Source: Amoebophrya sp. A120 (Eukaryota; Sar; Dinophyceae; Syndiniales; Amoebophryaceae). Taken from it: a stretch of 64,000 nt of DNA. The notes under the pieces are model-generated. The model ran no database searches and was not told where the DNA came from. It saw only the letters and a list, made by a program, of their open reading frames with translations. Position 1 is the first letter of the stretch. Every line of letters starts with the position of its first letter. Position numbers and translations under genes: made by a program. Below, piece after piece: positions 54,501-64,000 of the stretch. The stretch spans positions 3,251,319 through 3,315,318 of the forward strand of contig CAJINV010000003.1 of NCBI GenBank assembly GCA_905178155.1, written 5' to 3'.

Positions 54501-57500
54501 GTTCCAGGAGTGGCTGCTGCGCTTGCTGTTCTCGCTGCGGGTGCTGCGCAACGAACAGGGCGGTTGTATTCACCATTTCGCGTACGAGAAGGGGCAACAG
54601 CCATGTCAAAGCGTCCGGGCCGGCGGTTGACGGCGGGCTCACAGTTGTTGCCACACCCGGATTAGTTGTATATGCATGTACTTCTCCCGGGACGAGGTCC
54701 TCATGTTCAGTAACTGCTTCTTCAGGTATAATGTGGCTTTTCTGGTCATTTTCTACGTCGTGCGCCCGTCGCTGTATTTCAATTTGGTGCATGCTCTCCG
54801 CTATTTGTCGTTGGGCCTTCAGAAGCCGGAAGTCTCGTGCGGTCATCACTCCAGTGTCTTCCGGCGGCGGTTCTGCTTGGACGATGACCTGGTCGCTGAT
54901 GTTGTGGTCCTGCGGAAATTCTTGCAAACTAGCTTCTGGTGCTGGATTATCTTCAAGTGGAACAGAGCCAGGCGTAGCAAAATGGTTCAGGTTGTTCCTA
55001 CCGTCAAGAGCATCAATCTTTTTCTCGCCTGCAGGAACTCCCTCTCCTTCAACAGGCAATATTTCATCTGTAGAAGTCGAGCTGCGTTGGTCGTGCGCGG
55101 GTGAGGCAGTAGTAGTTTCCGGGCCTGTTAGCGCTTCGTAGGCCCGATCGAGCGCTTCACCAGGAAGGATCGAAGGGTCCGCATCGCCGTCGAGCAGATA
55201 GTACGCAGAAAAATCCGATGAAACTTTCGCCTCAGGAGTACTGATGTCCTCAATGACCAGAGAGTCGCTGCTTGCGTCTATGTTATTATAGTTGTCAACC
55301 ACTTCAGCTGTGGATGTGATTTCATCCACAGGGAGTTTCTTCTCTAGTACGTCGTCTGGGATGTTGGCAGCAGGGTCGTTCTTTTCGGATTCTTCAACTA
55401 TCGGCTCGAGCGTCTGCCAATGCGACATGAGCCTGTCCCCAGCTTCACGACCGTGTAGTTTCGCAGACGATAGATATGCTTTATTGCTTCTACTCGTCCC
55501 GGGCATGATGATTCCGCTTTTGGCCTCGTTGAGGTCCTGCTTCAGTGACGTGAGAAGTTCGGTTTTAGGTCCGGAATTGCGGGTGATGGAGCTACCACTG
55601 CTGCTAGATGCGGAAGTGCCAAAATTATCCGATGGCACAATCGGAATCGCCTCGTTGGATATACCAACTTGCAGGTGGACATCCTGGCTATTTTTGACCC
55701 GAAGCTCAATTTGCGCCGCGTCATGGGGTCGTGCAGCTGCCTCTTGATGTAGTCCTGTTACCGGATTTTTACTGTGTCCTCTAGTGTGTTCCATAATTCC
55801 GCTGCGGCGCAAAGTGTTTGAGGCGGTAGCGACAGTACTATGGTGTGCTCGATGCAGATTGTCGTGGTGCTGGTAGGCGACCTCGAGCAGCAGGTGACAC
55901 TGTCGCAGCACCTCCGCGAACCCCGTGACGGCGTAAACGAAGAATTCCAAGAGAATAGTCGTGGAAAATGCGATCAAGAAGAGGTAAAGCAGCAACCCGA
56001 GGTACAAAAAGTCGACCTCTTGCCCGAGAAAGTCCATCAGCTCTCGCAGAAACCGCATGGTGTACCGGATGCTGCTTTGGAAAAACGCCGTGTTGACCAC
56101 TGCGGCCGCAGTACTTCTGTTTCGCGCGTTGTTCAACATCGTCGTTGTGGCCGCTGCACCGGTTGTCGTGGGGTCCAGCAAATCGTTTGCATTTGACGTA
56201 GTAGTTGTCGCACCATAGGCGCTCCTGACCGCTGCTTGGCTGAGCTCCGTGTTCATGCTCGGCTTTTCCCAGAACAGTGTCTCCGTGCGCCACGCGGTCC
56301 GCTCGTTGACGGTGCGGCAGAGGGGACAGCTCGACCGGTTGCGGTACTTCGCTCCCTTGTAGCATTCGGAGAGACAGCCCAGGTGGAACATGTGGTTGCA
56401 CTTGTTCAACTGCAAAAGTGCGTTCTGCTTTCGGTAGGGCTGCGTCTCGAAAGCCGTGCGGTACTGCGGAAACGCACGAGAAACGCTCAGAATGCCCCGA
56501 TTGCTCGTGCTGCTGTTCTGGGTCTGGGCAAGCACTTCTGCGTCTGCCCGCGGCTCGTCTGCTTCATTTGCTTCCGCATCATTCATCTCCCCGGAAATAA
56601 GTTCAAGATGTGGCCAAATCAGAGCTGCAAATCGTTGCCTGACCTGGGAGATAGTCGAACATTTGTTTTTGGTACTACGCGCCTGTTGCTGTGGTCCACT
56701 AGAGTTGTAGTTGCAGTTGCTGGAAAGAAAGTATGGGTCAGTGTCCTGCTCAAGGAGGTCGTCCTTGTAAGTTGTACTTCTCGCGTAGTACGCGCTGTAC
56801 TCTTCCGAAAAATTATCGTCCAGCAAGTTGCCGTCGCCGTGTCGCCGGGATAGGAGATCTATTCTTCGTCCAATGTAGCGCACAAATCTACTCAAATAAT
56901 GGCGCAGGAGCACCGCCGGACCGTCTGAGAAGTCCGGTTCGCGACCATAATCTCCGTCGACGTCTGCCTCCTCGTCGTAGCCATCAGGATCGGCCTGGGG
57001 GAGGCCACCATTGCTTGCACGATCCGCATTCAGGTCTCTCCCTAGAAGATGCTCTGCGTCATGTTGCAGGCCCCCCATAGTTCTACTTCCTACTCGAAGT
57101 ACACTAGCAGTGTTTCCTCGCGCTTCTCCTATCGGCTTGAGGTATCTTTGCGTTAGCCTTGCGCGCAGGCCGGCTCCAGGATGTGAGGAAGATGCTGCTG
57201 GCACATGATCATCATCCGCCGGAGTACAGACGGGCTGAGCAATATCGTCATCTTCTGGATGGAGCGTGCACAGACAGATGGCACACACGTCCTTCTCGTT
57301 GTCAGCGGGTTTGGAGACGAATTTCCGTGCGTCCAGCGTGGTGTGAAAACACAGGAAGCGGAGGAGTCGCAACAGAAACCGCACACTGCCCGCGACCGCC
57401 TGGTACACGCGCGCCAATACGAACCCAAAGCTGACAAAGAAGACGAAGGCACAGGTGACGCAGGCAAAGAAGAACCCGGCCTGCTGTACTTCGATGGCGA

Positions 57501-59407
57501 AGACGCTGAACAGCGTCCACGACTTGCTGTTGCCGAGCACGGGGACGATGGTCTTTTCCAGGAAGGAAAACCGCAAAACGGACTCGCCGAACACGTACAG
57601 CCAGAAGCTGAGCACCGTCTTGGAAATCGGCCGCCAGAATGTGTCCTGCAGGTGGGCTTGCCCCGTGATTCGGGCCATTTCCACACGCGCGGCGAGCGCG
57701 AGCAACCCAAAGCCCAACAACAGGTGCGTTGTGTGGTGGCAAAGGGAGAAGAGCGGCCGGGAAAAGGGAAACTTTTTGTACAACCCTGCTCCGCCGGCAG
57801 AAGCATTGCCATTGTTTGTGCTCAATTCGGACAAGTCTACGTACATGCCGCAGATTGCCTCGCACAGATCCGGTTGGGGCCTCTTCGTGGCTCTCGAGAA
57901 GCAGTCGTAGGAACCTCCACGACCTTCGGAATTGATATTGCTACTACTCGAGGAGCTCCTGCCGGACGACGAGGTTGAAGCGGCACTGCGCAGGAGCTGC
58001 TGCATCGAGGTGCGGTAATTGGCCGGCAGCTCTCCTTGTTCCGCCAAAAGCTGCTGGAGGCTCTCCTGGTCCTCGGGGTCCAGGTCGAAGGTTGGAGGGT
58101 AGTAGCCGTCGTCATCCGTAGTGGCACCAAGTTGTCGGGCACTACTTTTATTGGTTCTTCTTTCCACTGGCTTTCGCTGTGCGCGTGCGAGCATGCGGTC
58201 GAACAATGCCTCGGTCTCGGAGGATTCGGAATCATCCTCGTCGAGATCGAATAGGGCGCTTGTAGTTTGTTCAATCGTTTCAGGAGTTCGGGTCCCGATT
58301 CTTCGGTCTTTCGTGTCGTTACTCGGAGTATAATTGTGTGCAGCAGTCGTGCCTGCAGTTGCATTTGTGTTTACTGCCCCACCAGGAAGATCTTCGGGCG
58401 CGCCACGACGTTTTGCTGTACTGTCATTCATACTCCCGCCGTCCGCGTCGCCGGCCAGCCCCGAATCTTCGACGGATGAAAAAACGTCGCGCTGGAACAG
58501 TCGCCTCTTTTGCCCCCGCGGTGGAAAAAGATGTTCCATTACGTCCGCTATGGATTCAGGGTCTTGTCTGTTGTCCCTTGAAGCTTCGGGAGGTAGTTCC
58601 TGGAATCGTACTGGGAGGCCCTGAACCAGACCCGTCATATTCAACAAGGGCGGAAAGGATAGGAGGGCACCTGGATTTTTATAGAAAGACACCGACGATA
58701 GCGATACGAGCAACTACTTCCGACAACATGGAGGCAAAAATATAAAATCAGTTCCAAAAAGAAAAACACGAACCATGTTGAGTACTGCTGAAGCCACCAT
58801 GATAAGTACCTGCTGATCGAGTATTTCCCGGTGCCGCTGCAACGGGATCGTTTGCCGTCTCCAGCAGAAGCGAAATTGCTCTGGCCAGACCTGACGAGGC
58901 GTCGGAAGATTCGTTCTGGTGTTTTATTTTTCGAGTGGACCGACCACTCGACGCCCCAGAATTGAAATTGTCTGTTCCTCCGCTGATATCCTCTTCCTCC
59001 GCTTGGTTTTTCAAACTTGATGTCAAAGGGGCGAGGAAGCTGGCCCACGACGAGGCTCCACTGGATAATGTTGTTGATCCACCTCCTGCGGCAGAAGCTG
59101 CCGTCCGGCCACGCAACGTGGCGGACACGACGGAACTTGCACTACTTGCGTACGACTGATAGGTTGATGCGGTGCCACTCGAGGACAGGATGTAGGGCAA
59201 CACGTCGGACACAGTGCTACGCGTGCGCCAGATGTAGGCGAGCCCGCAGATGTGTCGGGTCTCGATCGCGCCATCCAGCAGCGACTGCGTGGCCGTCGGA
59301 GAGTCGAACACGTTCGCAAGGAACGTCACTACGTAAGAAACCGCGAACAGCAACCCCAGGTGCGTCGAAATCAGGAACGCGGGCCCTTTCACAAAACCGT
59401 GCAACAT
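51556..59407 (-). CDS. Giant multi-pass membrane RING-H2 E3 ubiquitin ligase-like protein, two exons
   Basis: Exon 1 is 59407-58810 and exon 2 is 58670-51556. The 139-base intron is GT-AG (GCAG|GTACTT ... TCCAG|GTGCCC), phase 1; total 2,570 residues. Exon 1 begins with hydrophobic spans (AFLISTHLGLLFAVSYVVTF). More spans precede the RING (WTLFSVFAIEVQQAGFFFAC and onwards), follow it (DFLYLGLLLYLFLIAFSTTI), and recur at FLTPATFLLAFLLLYEY, FLIVFVVAPIL, LTFLLLLKLLHLVCIQFVLV and the C-terminus (VYILLLLFPLLPL). The RING-H2 ligands are CAIC (~residues 662-665), then CNHMFHLGC (~957-965) and CPLC. About 291 residues separate ligands 2 and 3, against the usual 9-39. Long acidic/Ser linkers lie between membrane spans. 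The architecture suggests ER or endomembrane protein quality control, as in Hrd1 or Doa10, but I see no specific orthology. Confidence 0.75.
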
Positions 59408-60148
59408 TTTATTCACACTCTTTTTTCAGTTGTATATGATTTTGAGGAAGTAAGCGTACTGAGCGGGAGGCGCCGATTTCTTCGGATGAGAACTCTTGCC
59501 GGGAACTACTACGGGGAACGAAGAAGTAAGTACATACAATCAATGTGCAAAAAGATGCGGGGTACAGACAGACAAACTGGTACGTTTACAACTAGCTACT
59601 CATACTGTACTCTGAATGGTTCCAAGAACACGGGTCGGCGAAAATCTATCATGGACGTGCCATATCGGTTTCGGTAGTCGTATTAGCTAGTCCTGGAGGT
59701 GTCTGCTCGTGTTTTCTACGGAGGGTACATTTGTTTCTAGCTATATGCTAACTACAACAATCTCGTCGAATCAGTACACAACGACCGGCAGAGGAAAATC
59801 CTGGGGATGCATGAAAGGGGTCCGGGGTACCTGTTAAGAACGATGCCACAGCGGATTTGAGTACAGGGGTCGCTTGCACGACTTTTCCATCCAGGTCAGT
59901 TTCTCAAACAGATGCTGAACGAAAACGATTCCTTCAAAGGCTCGCACGTTACCGACTCTGTGTTTTACTGGCGTTGTTTATTGTTCCAATGGAAACAACA
60001 TACAGAGTGTGTTCTTTAGTTTTTCTCACTGACTTCCGGACGTCGACATTCGCTGCTTCAGAAATAAAGCAAAAAACGGGCCGAATGTAGGTACATACTC
60101 AACACAGGTGGAGACAGTGCGAAAAGAACGAATTACCGAGCAGCTTTC
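59408..60148. other. Intergenic region
   Basis: About 740 bases upstream of the RING ligase start. Short + strand frames (59857-60090 and others) have no protein-like features. No repeat or RNA gene recognised. Confidence 0.45.
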
Positions 60149-61019
60149 TCATCTGTAGCCGGCGTCAAGAGGAAGAAGAACCGATGGAAATAATAGTTCT
60201 TCCGGAGTACGAAGTTGATGCATGGTTGACGACGGAGAATAAAAAACGAAGGGATAAATTATTTGCGAACACTTTGACGGTACGACACACAGGTCCTCTG
60301 CCGAAAAAAAAATGCCCGGTGTCACGATTGACACGAATGTCTTCATGAAGAGCCATTAGTGTAATAAATGCGATTCACAGATGTCGGGAACAATAGGTAC
60401 AATCATGATGAGTAGGATGTAAAGTTTTTGGGACATGAGATGAAATAAATCTGGAGAGCGAGCAGATTTCGCATTTCGCAGAACTCCTCATCTTCGGCGC
60501 CGCTGCCCGGCGGGAAGTCGGTGGAAGTCAACCACCTTGATCCACAGCAGGAGACCAGTCGCTGGTTAGTGACGCGGTCGTTGCTGCAACGATTAGCAGG
60601 ACACGACCGGCACTCGTGAACAGTCCGAGAGAAGGCTAACCCACGCTCCGCAGCTGTCTCGTCGCTCAACAGCTGGATGAAGCGATAAGCGTCACTCGAG
60701 AAAAGTAGGACCACCGGCCGCTTGCACTACAGGTTGCGACGTGGCGACGCGCCTTCGCCTCATGCTTTTCTCATAATTTGAAAAGGGGTCCGGTCCTCGT
60801 GAGGCGGAAGATGATATTCGGCCCGACTACGAGGTAAGCAACAGAGGGAGAAAAGAAGCGTTCTACCTCTGTTGCCAAACCATTTTCGATCGGACAAGTC
60901 CGCCACGCCACAGAGTTTCCTGATGAAGATTGTCGCTGTTCGAGATCGGAATGATCACGCCTGCCGAATTGCGTCACCACGCTCCATGCGGCACAGGATT
61001 CGTGACTTCTCCTCTCCGG
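60149..61019 (-). CDS. Partial model of a small Cys-containing protein gene (exons only)
   Basis: Two exons are fairly clear. Exon 61019-60867 (GTGCCCAG|CCGGAG ... ACAGAG|GTAGAA) reads PERRSHESCAAWSVVTQFGR and onwards, phase 0 at both ends. Exon 60726 onwards (CCTGTAG|TGCAAG) reads CKRPVVLLFSSDAYRFIQLL, then CRSCPANRCSND, CCGSRW and EDEEFCEMRN to about 60460. Joining them is in frame. The 5' start was not found and the 3' end is unsure; open frames reach 60149. No family recognised, and the Cys spacing does not match a zinc-finger class I know. Confidence 0.35.
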
Positions 61020-61378
61020 CTGGGCACCGGGAAAAATATCGGAACAATACAGGGGTAGAAGTTATGTGTGCGGGCGGCGCGAATAAAGCGAATACGTGCA
61101 GGAAGAAATCAGCTGCAATATGTTGTGGTTGTGGATGGAGTGGTCTTCACCTCTGCAATAACGTAGTTTTATGGTAGGACCCGAAACTTGTTGTGTAGTC
61201 GATCACTTCTGCAATTTCTATCTCACCAAGGGCCGCGAGGAGGAAAATATGATTCTCTGAGCTGGGACGGCGTGCGTAGACGTAGAGCTGCTGGGCGGCG
61301 GTACAAATTGACAAATAATGATCGCCTGCTCCGTGGGCCCCGCAGACGGAAACAAATAAGTAGTAGGACGAGGAACCA
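61020..61378. other. Intergenic region, possibly holding an upstream exon
   Basis: About 360 bases. The first exon of the neighbouring small gene should lie here or above, but no ATG-started frame with a good donor stands out. Confidence 0.35.
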
Positions 61379-62437
61379 CTAGCCTGCGGCTCGACAATTT
61401 CCGCGCTTCAGCTTCAGACTGCGATCTTTCGTGAGTTGCACCGTGTACTTCTCCTCGTTAGGGTCGTAGGAAGCGATGGTGCCCCACTTCTCGTTATACT
61501 GTGTGGCACCCGTAAGGCCAACGACCTGCACCGCGGTTCGTTTTGGCAGGATGACGCTGGCGGTCGGGATCGCGATAACGGTGTTCTCCTCGAATACTTG
61601 CACTGTGTACCTGTCCTTTTCCCGGTCATACTTCAGAATCTTGCCCTTTTTCCCGTTCAAAGCTGGCTTGCTGCTGATGTTCGTTAGCGTGACACCCTCG
61701 ACTTCGAGAGCGAGTTTGTCCGGGGTGAGGGACAGCGTCTGGTTGTTTGACAAAGCGACCAGGTATCGGTTCTTCTCCTTGTCGTACGACTGAATAGTGC
61801 CCGCGCGCTCGTTGTGCTGCGCTTGCGTCTGCAGGTTCTGGATGATCACCTTTTGCCCGATGGGGATTTCATTTGGACCCTGTTGCACGGCCTGCTGTTG
61901 ATGGGGACCACCGCCTCTCCCGCCGCCCTTGCCGCGCATTTGTGCAAAAGGATCGCCGCCCATTCGCATGCCGCCCATGGGACCACCACCTCCCATCCCC
62001 ATGGGCCCGAACCCGTCGCCGCCAAACTGGATGTGGATCCCGCTGCCCCCTGGGCCGCCGCCAAAGCCGCCGTCAAAGGGGTCGCCGCCGCCGAAAAACG
62101 CTCGGAAAATCGCGTCCGCATCGTTGAAGGACATTCCGGGGCCGCCGGAGGAGAAGTGCATCCCGCCTGGCCCGGCGCCGGGACCGCCACCGCCGCCCTG
62201 CTCGAAAGCCGCTTTCCCGAACTGGTCGTACATTTTTCTCTTCTCCTTGTCGGAGAGCACCTCGTAGGCCTCGGTTACCTTCTTGAACTTCTCCTCCGCG
62301 GCCTCCTTGTTGTCCGGGTTCTTGTCGGGGTGCCATTTTAGTGCGGCTTTCTTGTAGGCTTTCGCGATCGCCTTGTCGTCCGCGGATTTCTCCACTCCGA
62401 GCACTTTATAGAAATCGTCCGAGTTAACGTCACCCAT
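61379..62437 (-). CDS. DnaJ (Hsp40) protein with Gly/Met-rich linker and three C-terminal repeats
   Basis: Single-exon frame, 352 residues from ATG 62437. Residues ~7-75 are a complete J domain with helix II basic residues and the HPD motif ([10 protein letters not shown]), then [16 protein letters not shown] domains stimulate Hsp70 ATPase. Residues ~80-190 are a Gly/Phe/Met-rich linker ([14 protein letters not shown]). There is no Cys-rich zinc domain and no typical DnaJ C-terminal substrate domain. Instead, three ~50-60-residue repeats follow, with cores [40 protein letters not shown] and [20 protein letters not shown]. These look like small beta-barrel modules of a type that I recall as common in alveolate and algal proteins. 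A cytosolic co-chaperone with a non-standard client or partner module is the best reading. Confidence 0.85.
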   Translation of the reverse strand: MGDVNSDDFYKVLGVEKSADDKAIAKAYKKAALKWHPDKNPDNKEAAEEKFKKVTEAYEVLSDKEKRKMYDQFGKAAFEQGGGGGPGAGPGGMHFSSGGPGMSFNDADAIFRAFFGGGDPFDGGFGGGPGGSGIHIQFGGDGFGPMGMGGGGPMGGMRMGGDPFAQMRGKGGGRGGGPHQQQAVQQGPNEIPIGQKVIIQNLQTQAQHNERAGTIQSYDKEKNRYLVALSNNQTLSLTPDKLALEVEGVTLTNISSKPALNGKKGKILKYDREKDRYTVQVFEENTVIAIPTASVILPKRTAVQVVGLTGATQYNEKWGTIASYDPNEEKYTVQLTKDRSLKLKRGNCRAAG

Positions 62438-62635
62438 TTTTAATGCTTTTCTTGATATAACCAATTAGAATTGCTCTTTCTCTTTTCGCAAACAAATGAA
62501 CAAGGCACAGGATCGCTAGGCGATCCAGTACTTCTTGTTGGGTTTAAAAAATTCCTTCAACAACTACTAGCGTTTAGATGTTGTAATATTAAATCATCCT
62601 CGCGAAGAAGATGATGGTCGTTGGATTTTTACTGT

Positions 62636-62914
62636 TCAACGTCGGTAGAAGGCCGCGCACAACTTTCTTACTAGGTTGCGGAAATAAACGTCGTCACTTG
62701 ATGTCCTCCCGGAAAAAACAATCTCGTCTGCCTTGCCCGGTGCACTCAGCTCTATGCAGCTTTTTGCAGCTCCAGATGAAGTGGTGGTCCTTGTTGAGCA
62801 GCCCCAGAATGTTCTTGCGAAAACTAGGTTGTTTGCCTCGGTTTTATCGTTAATTGGGAAACAAATTTGCGGGTCGAGGACTTTGAATTCTCGGACAAAG
62901 ACACTCGGATACAA
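62636..62914 (-). CDS. Probable terminal exon of an unrecognised gene
   Basis: A 92-codon - strand frame ending in TGA reads like real protein (FKVLDPQICFPINDKTEANN, then LVFARTFWGC and SSDDVYFRNLVRKLCAAF). It has no ATG near its start, and a TGA lies just upstream in frame. It must therefore begin with a splice acceptor (TTTGAG or TTTGCAG lie nearby) or be spurious. Upstream exons were not found. Function unknown. Confidence 0.35.
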   Translation of the reverse strand: MYPSVFVREFKVLDPQICFPINDKTEANNLVFARTFWGCSTRTTTSSGAAKSCIELSAPGKADEIVFSGRTSSDDVYFRNLVRKLCAAFYRR

Positions 62915-63169
62915 CGGGTCGGGTGAGGGTGAGGCTCAAGCAGTGTGTAAAACTGCAAATCAAAAGTTGGAGTAGAACAAAGAGAAATTTTTATGCAGCC
63001 AACAGAATTATAATTTGAGAAGTGTGACAGTGACGGAGACTATAGTGCAGCGGAAGGCGCTATTAGTACTCTACTAGGGCGTGAAGATATTATGTCTACA
63101 AATTACGCGTTGTGTTGAGGTCCTGCAGAATTGGAAGCATTTTCACGCAACTACATATTGAAACGTTTC

Positions 63170-63406
63170 ATGAACTGGCTTCCGGTAGTAGTCAACACAG
63201 TTGCCCCCGTGCGTGGTGTCTCCCCGTACGATGCAGTATTAGAGAGACGCACACATCACAAACAACACTGGCTGACGACGGACTGGAAGCGGGCGAATTT
63301 GAGGCAGGGAGGTGATTTTCGGATCGGCAGCAAAGAGGAAATCTTAAAGAACTATAACCGACGGCTCTACTTCTATTTCGATTGTATTGTTTTCAACTGT
63401 ATTTGA
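63170..63406 (+). CDS. Possible 78-residue protein on the + strand
   Basis: The frame from ATG 63170 looks protein-like (NWLPVVVNTVAPVRGVSPYD, then RRTHHKQHWLTTDWKRANLR) with a hydrophobic start and basic middle, ending at TGA 63404. It would be the only + strand gene in the right-hand 50 kb and its 3' end overlaps the convergent - strand frame by 14 bases. A small mitochondrial or ribosomal subunit would fit the size and charge, but this is a guess. Confidence 0.35.
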   Translation: MNWLPVVVNTVAPVRGVSPYDAVLERRTHHKQHWLTTDWKRANLRQGGDFRIGSKEEILKNYNRRLYFYFDCIVFNCI

Positions 63407-63797
63407 TGCAATTTTGCGCTGTGACAGGTTCTTTCATTTTTTCAATTTCCGCGACCCGCTCGACAATTCTCCTAGCATTTTCTTCTAAGGCTCGGCGATT
63501 TATTTCATCAATCTGATTTCGTGGATCTAGTACGGGATCTTTGTAGATTTTCTTGTCTCTTTTTAGATGAACACTCGTCGTCATCCACATGAAGTATGAA
63601 CTGAGGATATTGAAGGGTCTTTCGTGAAGCTGCCCTGCTGTGCTGTATGAATTTTCTCGCTTTTCCTTTTGTTCCACGTTTTTCGTCACTTTTTGCACCT
63701 CGAGAGACAAGTTGAAATTTCGTCGTTGCATGTCCATGTCAGAGTTGAGTTGGGAAGCAGACCTCGTCTTCGTCATAAATTTTGCAATCTCTACCAT
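63393..63797 (-). CDS. Unrecognised 134-residue charged protein
   Basis: A clean ATG-to-TGA frame. The N-terminal half is basic and helical (SLEVQKVTKNVEQKEKREN). A short hydrophobic/aromatic patch (FNILSSYFMWMTTSVHL) follows, then an amphipathic Arg/Glu helix (EINRRALEENARRIVERVAE). No signal peptide or family. The C-terminus could extend through another exon. Confidence 0.5.
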   Translation of the reverse strand: MVEIAKFMTKTRSASQLNSDMDMQRRNFNLSLEVQKVTKNVEQKEKRENSYSTAGQLHERPFNILSSYFMWMTTSVHLKRDKKIYKDPVLDPRNQIDEINRRALEENARRIVERVAEIEKMKEPVTAQNCIKYS

Positions 63798-63841
63798 GAC
63801 TAGTTATAAGTCAGAAAACCCATTATTTAATAGTATCCCGC

Positions 63842-64000
63842 AATAAAAACAAACAATAGAAACGAAAAACAAAAACAAAGAATGGAAACGAAAAACGAAA
63901 ACAAAGAATGGAAACAAAGAATGGAAACGAAAAACGAAAACAAAGAATGGAAACGAAAAACGAAAACAAAGAATAGAAACGAAAAACGAAAACAAAGAAT
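63842..64000. repeat. 26-bp tandem repeat running off the right edge
   Basis: Tandem copies of a 26-base unit close to GAATGGAAACGAAAAACG then AAAACAAA, with one half-length copy (GAATGGAAACAAA) near 63907. The array continues to the end of the window, so its full length is unknown. Open frames through it are repeat artefacts. Confidence 0.85.

Noticed and set aside
1-64000. tRNA, rRNA and snRNA genes
   Set aside because: I looked for TTCGANTC-type T-arms and conserved snRNA or rRNA words and found none convincing. A covariance-model scan would be decisive.

Overview
This is eukaryotic nuclear DNA from a protist. Genes are split by short spliceosomal introns, several proteins carry eukaryote-only domains (PLC-type PH domain, RING-H2 with many membrane spans, TRM10, GH99 endomannosidase, H3-type histone fold), and there are no prokaryotic operon signals. 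Three features point, by inference, to an alveolate and most likely a syndinean dinoflagellate such as Amoebophrya: (i) well-supported genes lie in two one-direction blocks, + strand up to about 11.9 kb and - strand from about 12.9 kb to the right edge; (ii) at least four intron-like DNA elements have terminal inverted repeats and 5-bp target-site duplications, and removing the element plus one duplication restores the reading frame, without GT-AG ends; (iii) some start codons sit 1-2 bases after a polypyrimidine-AG, as expected for spliced-leader acceptors. The species was not established.

Layout. 0.5-12 kb (+): a long disordered protein, a PH-domain protein (possibly the same gene), a secreted mucin-like protein ending in an F5/8C (discoidin-like) domain interrupted by an introner, and a membrane-anchored short-chain dehydrogenase. 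12-13 kb: convergent strand switch with an AT-rich stretch and a duplicated ~95-bp repeat. 12.9-38.3 kb (-): seven GC-rich multi-exon genes, mostly unrecognised, one with an H3-like histone fold; they are separated by degenerate tandem repeats, GC-rich hairpins and a striking array of about 30 copies of a 73-bp palindromic satellite (24.1-26.4 kb). 38.3-41 kb: repeats and a strongly AT-rich island. 41-64 kb (-): a membrane protein gene carrying two introners (one 1.2 kb and nested), a TRM10-type tRNA methyltransferase, a coiled-coil protein, a secreted Cys-rich protein, a GH99 endomannosidase, a 2,570-residue multi-pass RING ligase, a DnaJ protein and small uncertain genes.

The genes do not form one pathway. 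GH99, the RING ligase, the DnaJ protein and the secreted proteins fit secretory-pathway or protein quality-control roles, but their adjacency need not mean cooperation. A recurring theme is conserved domains split by long low-complexity insertions (RING, PH, TRM10). All exon junctions were read by eye from splice-site consensus and frame continuity; those I call consistent keep one open frame from start to stop. No expression data or database searches were available.
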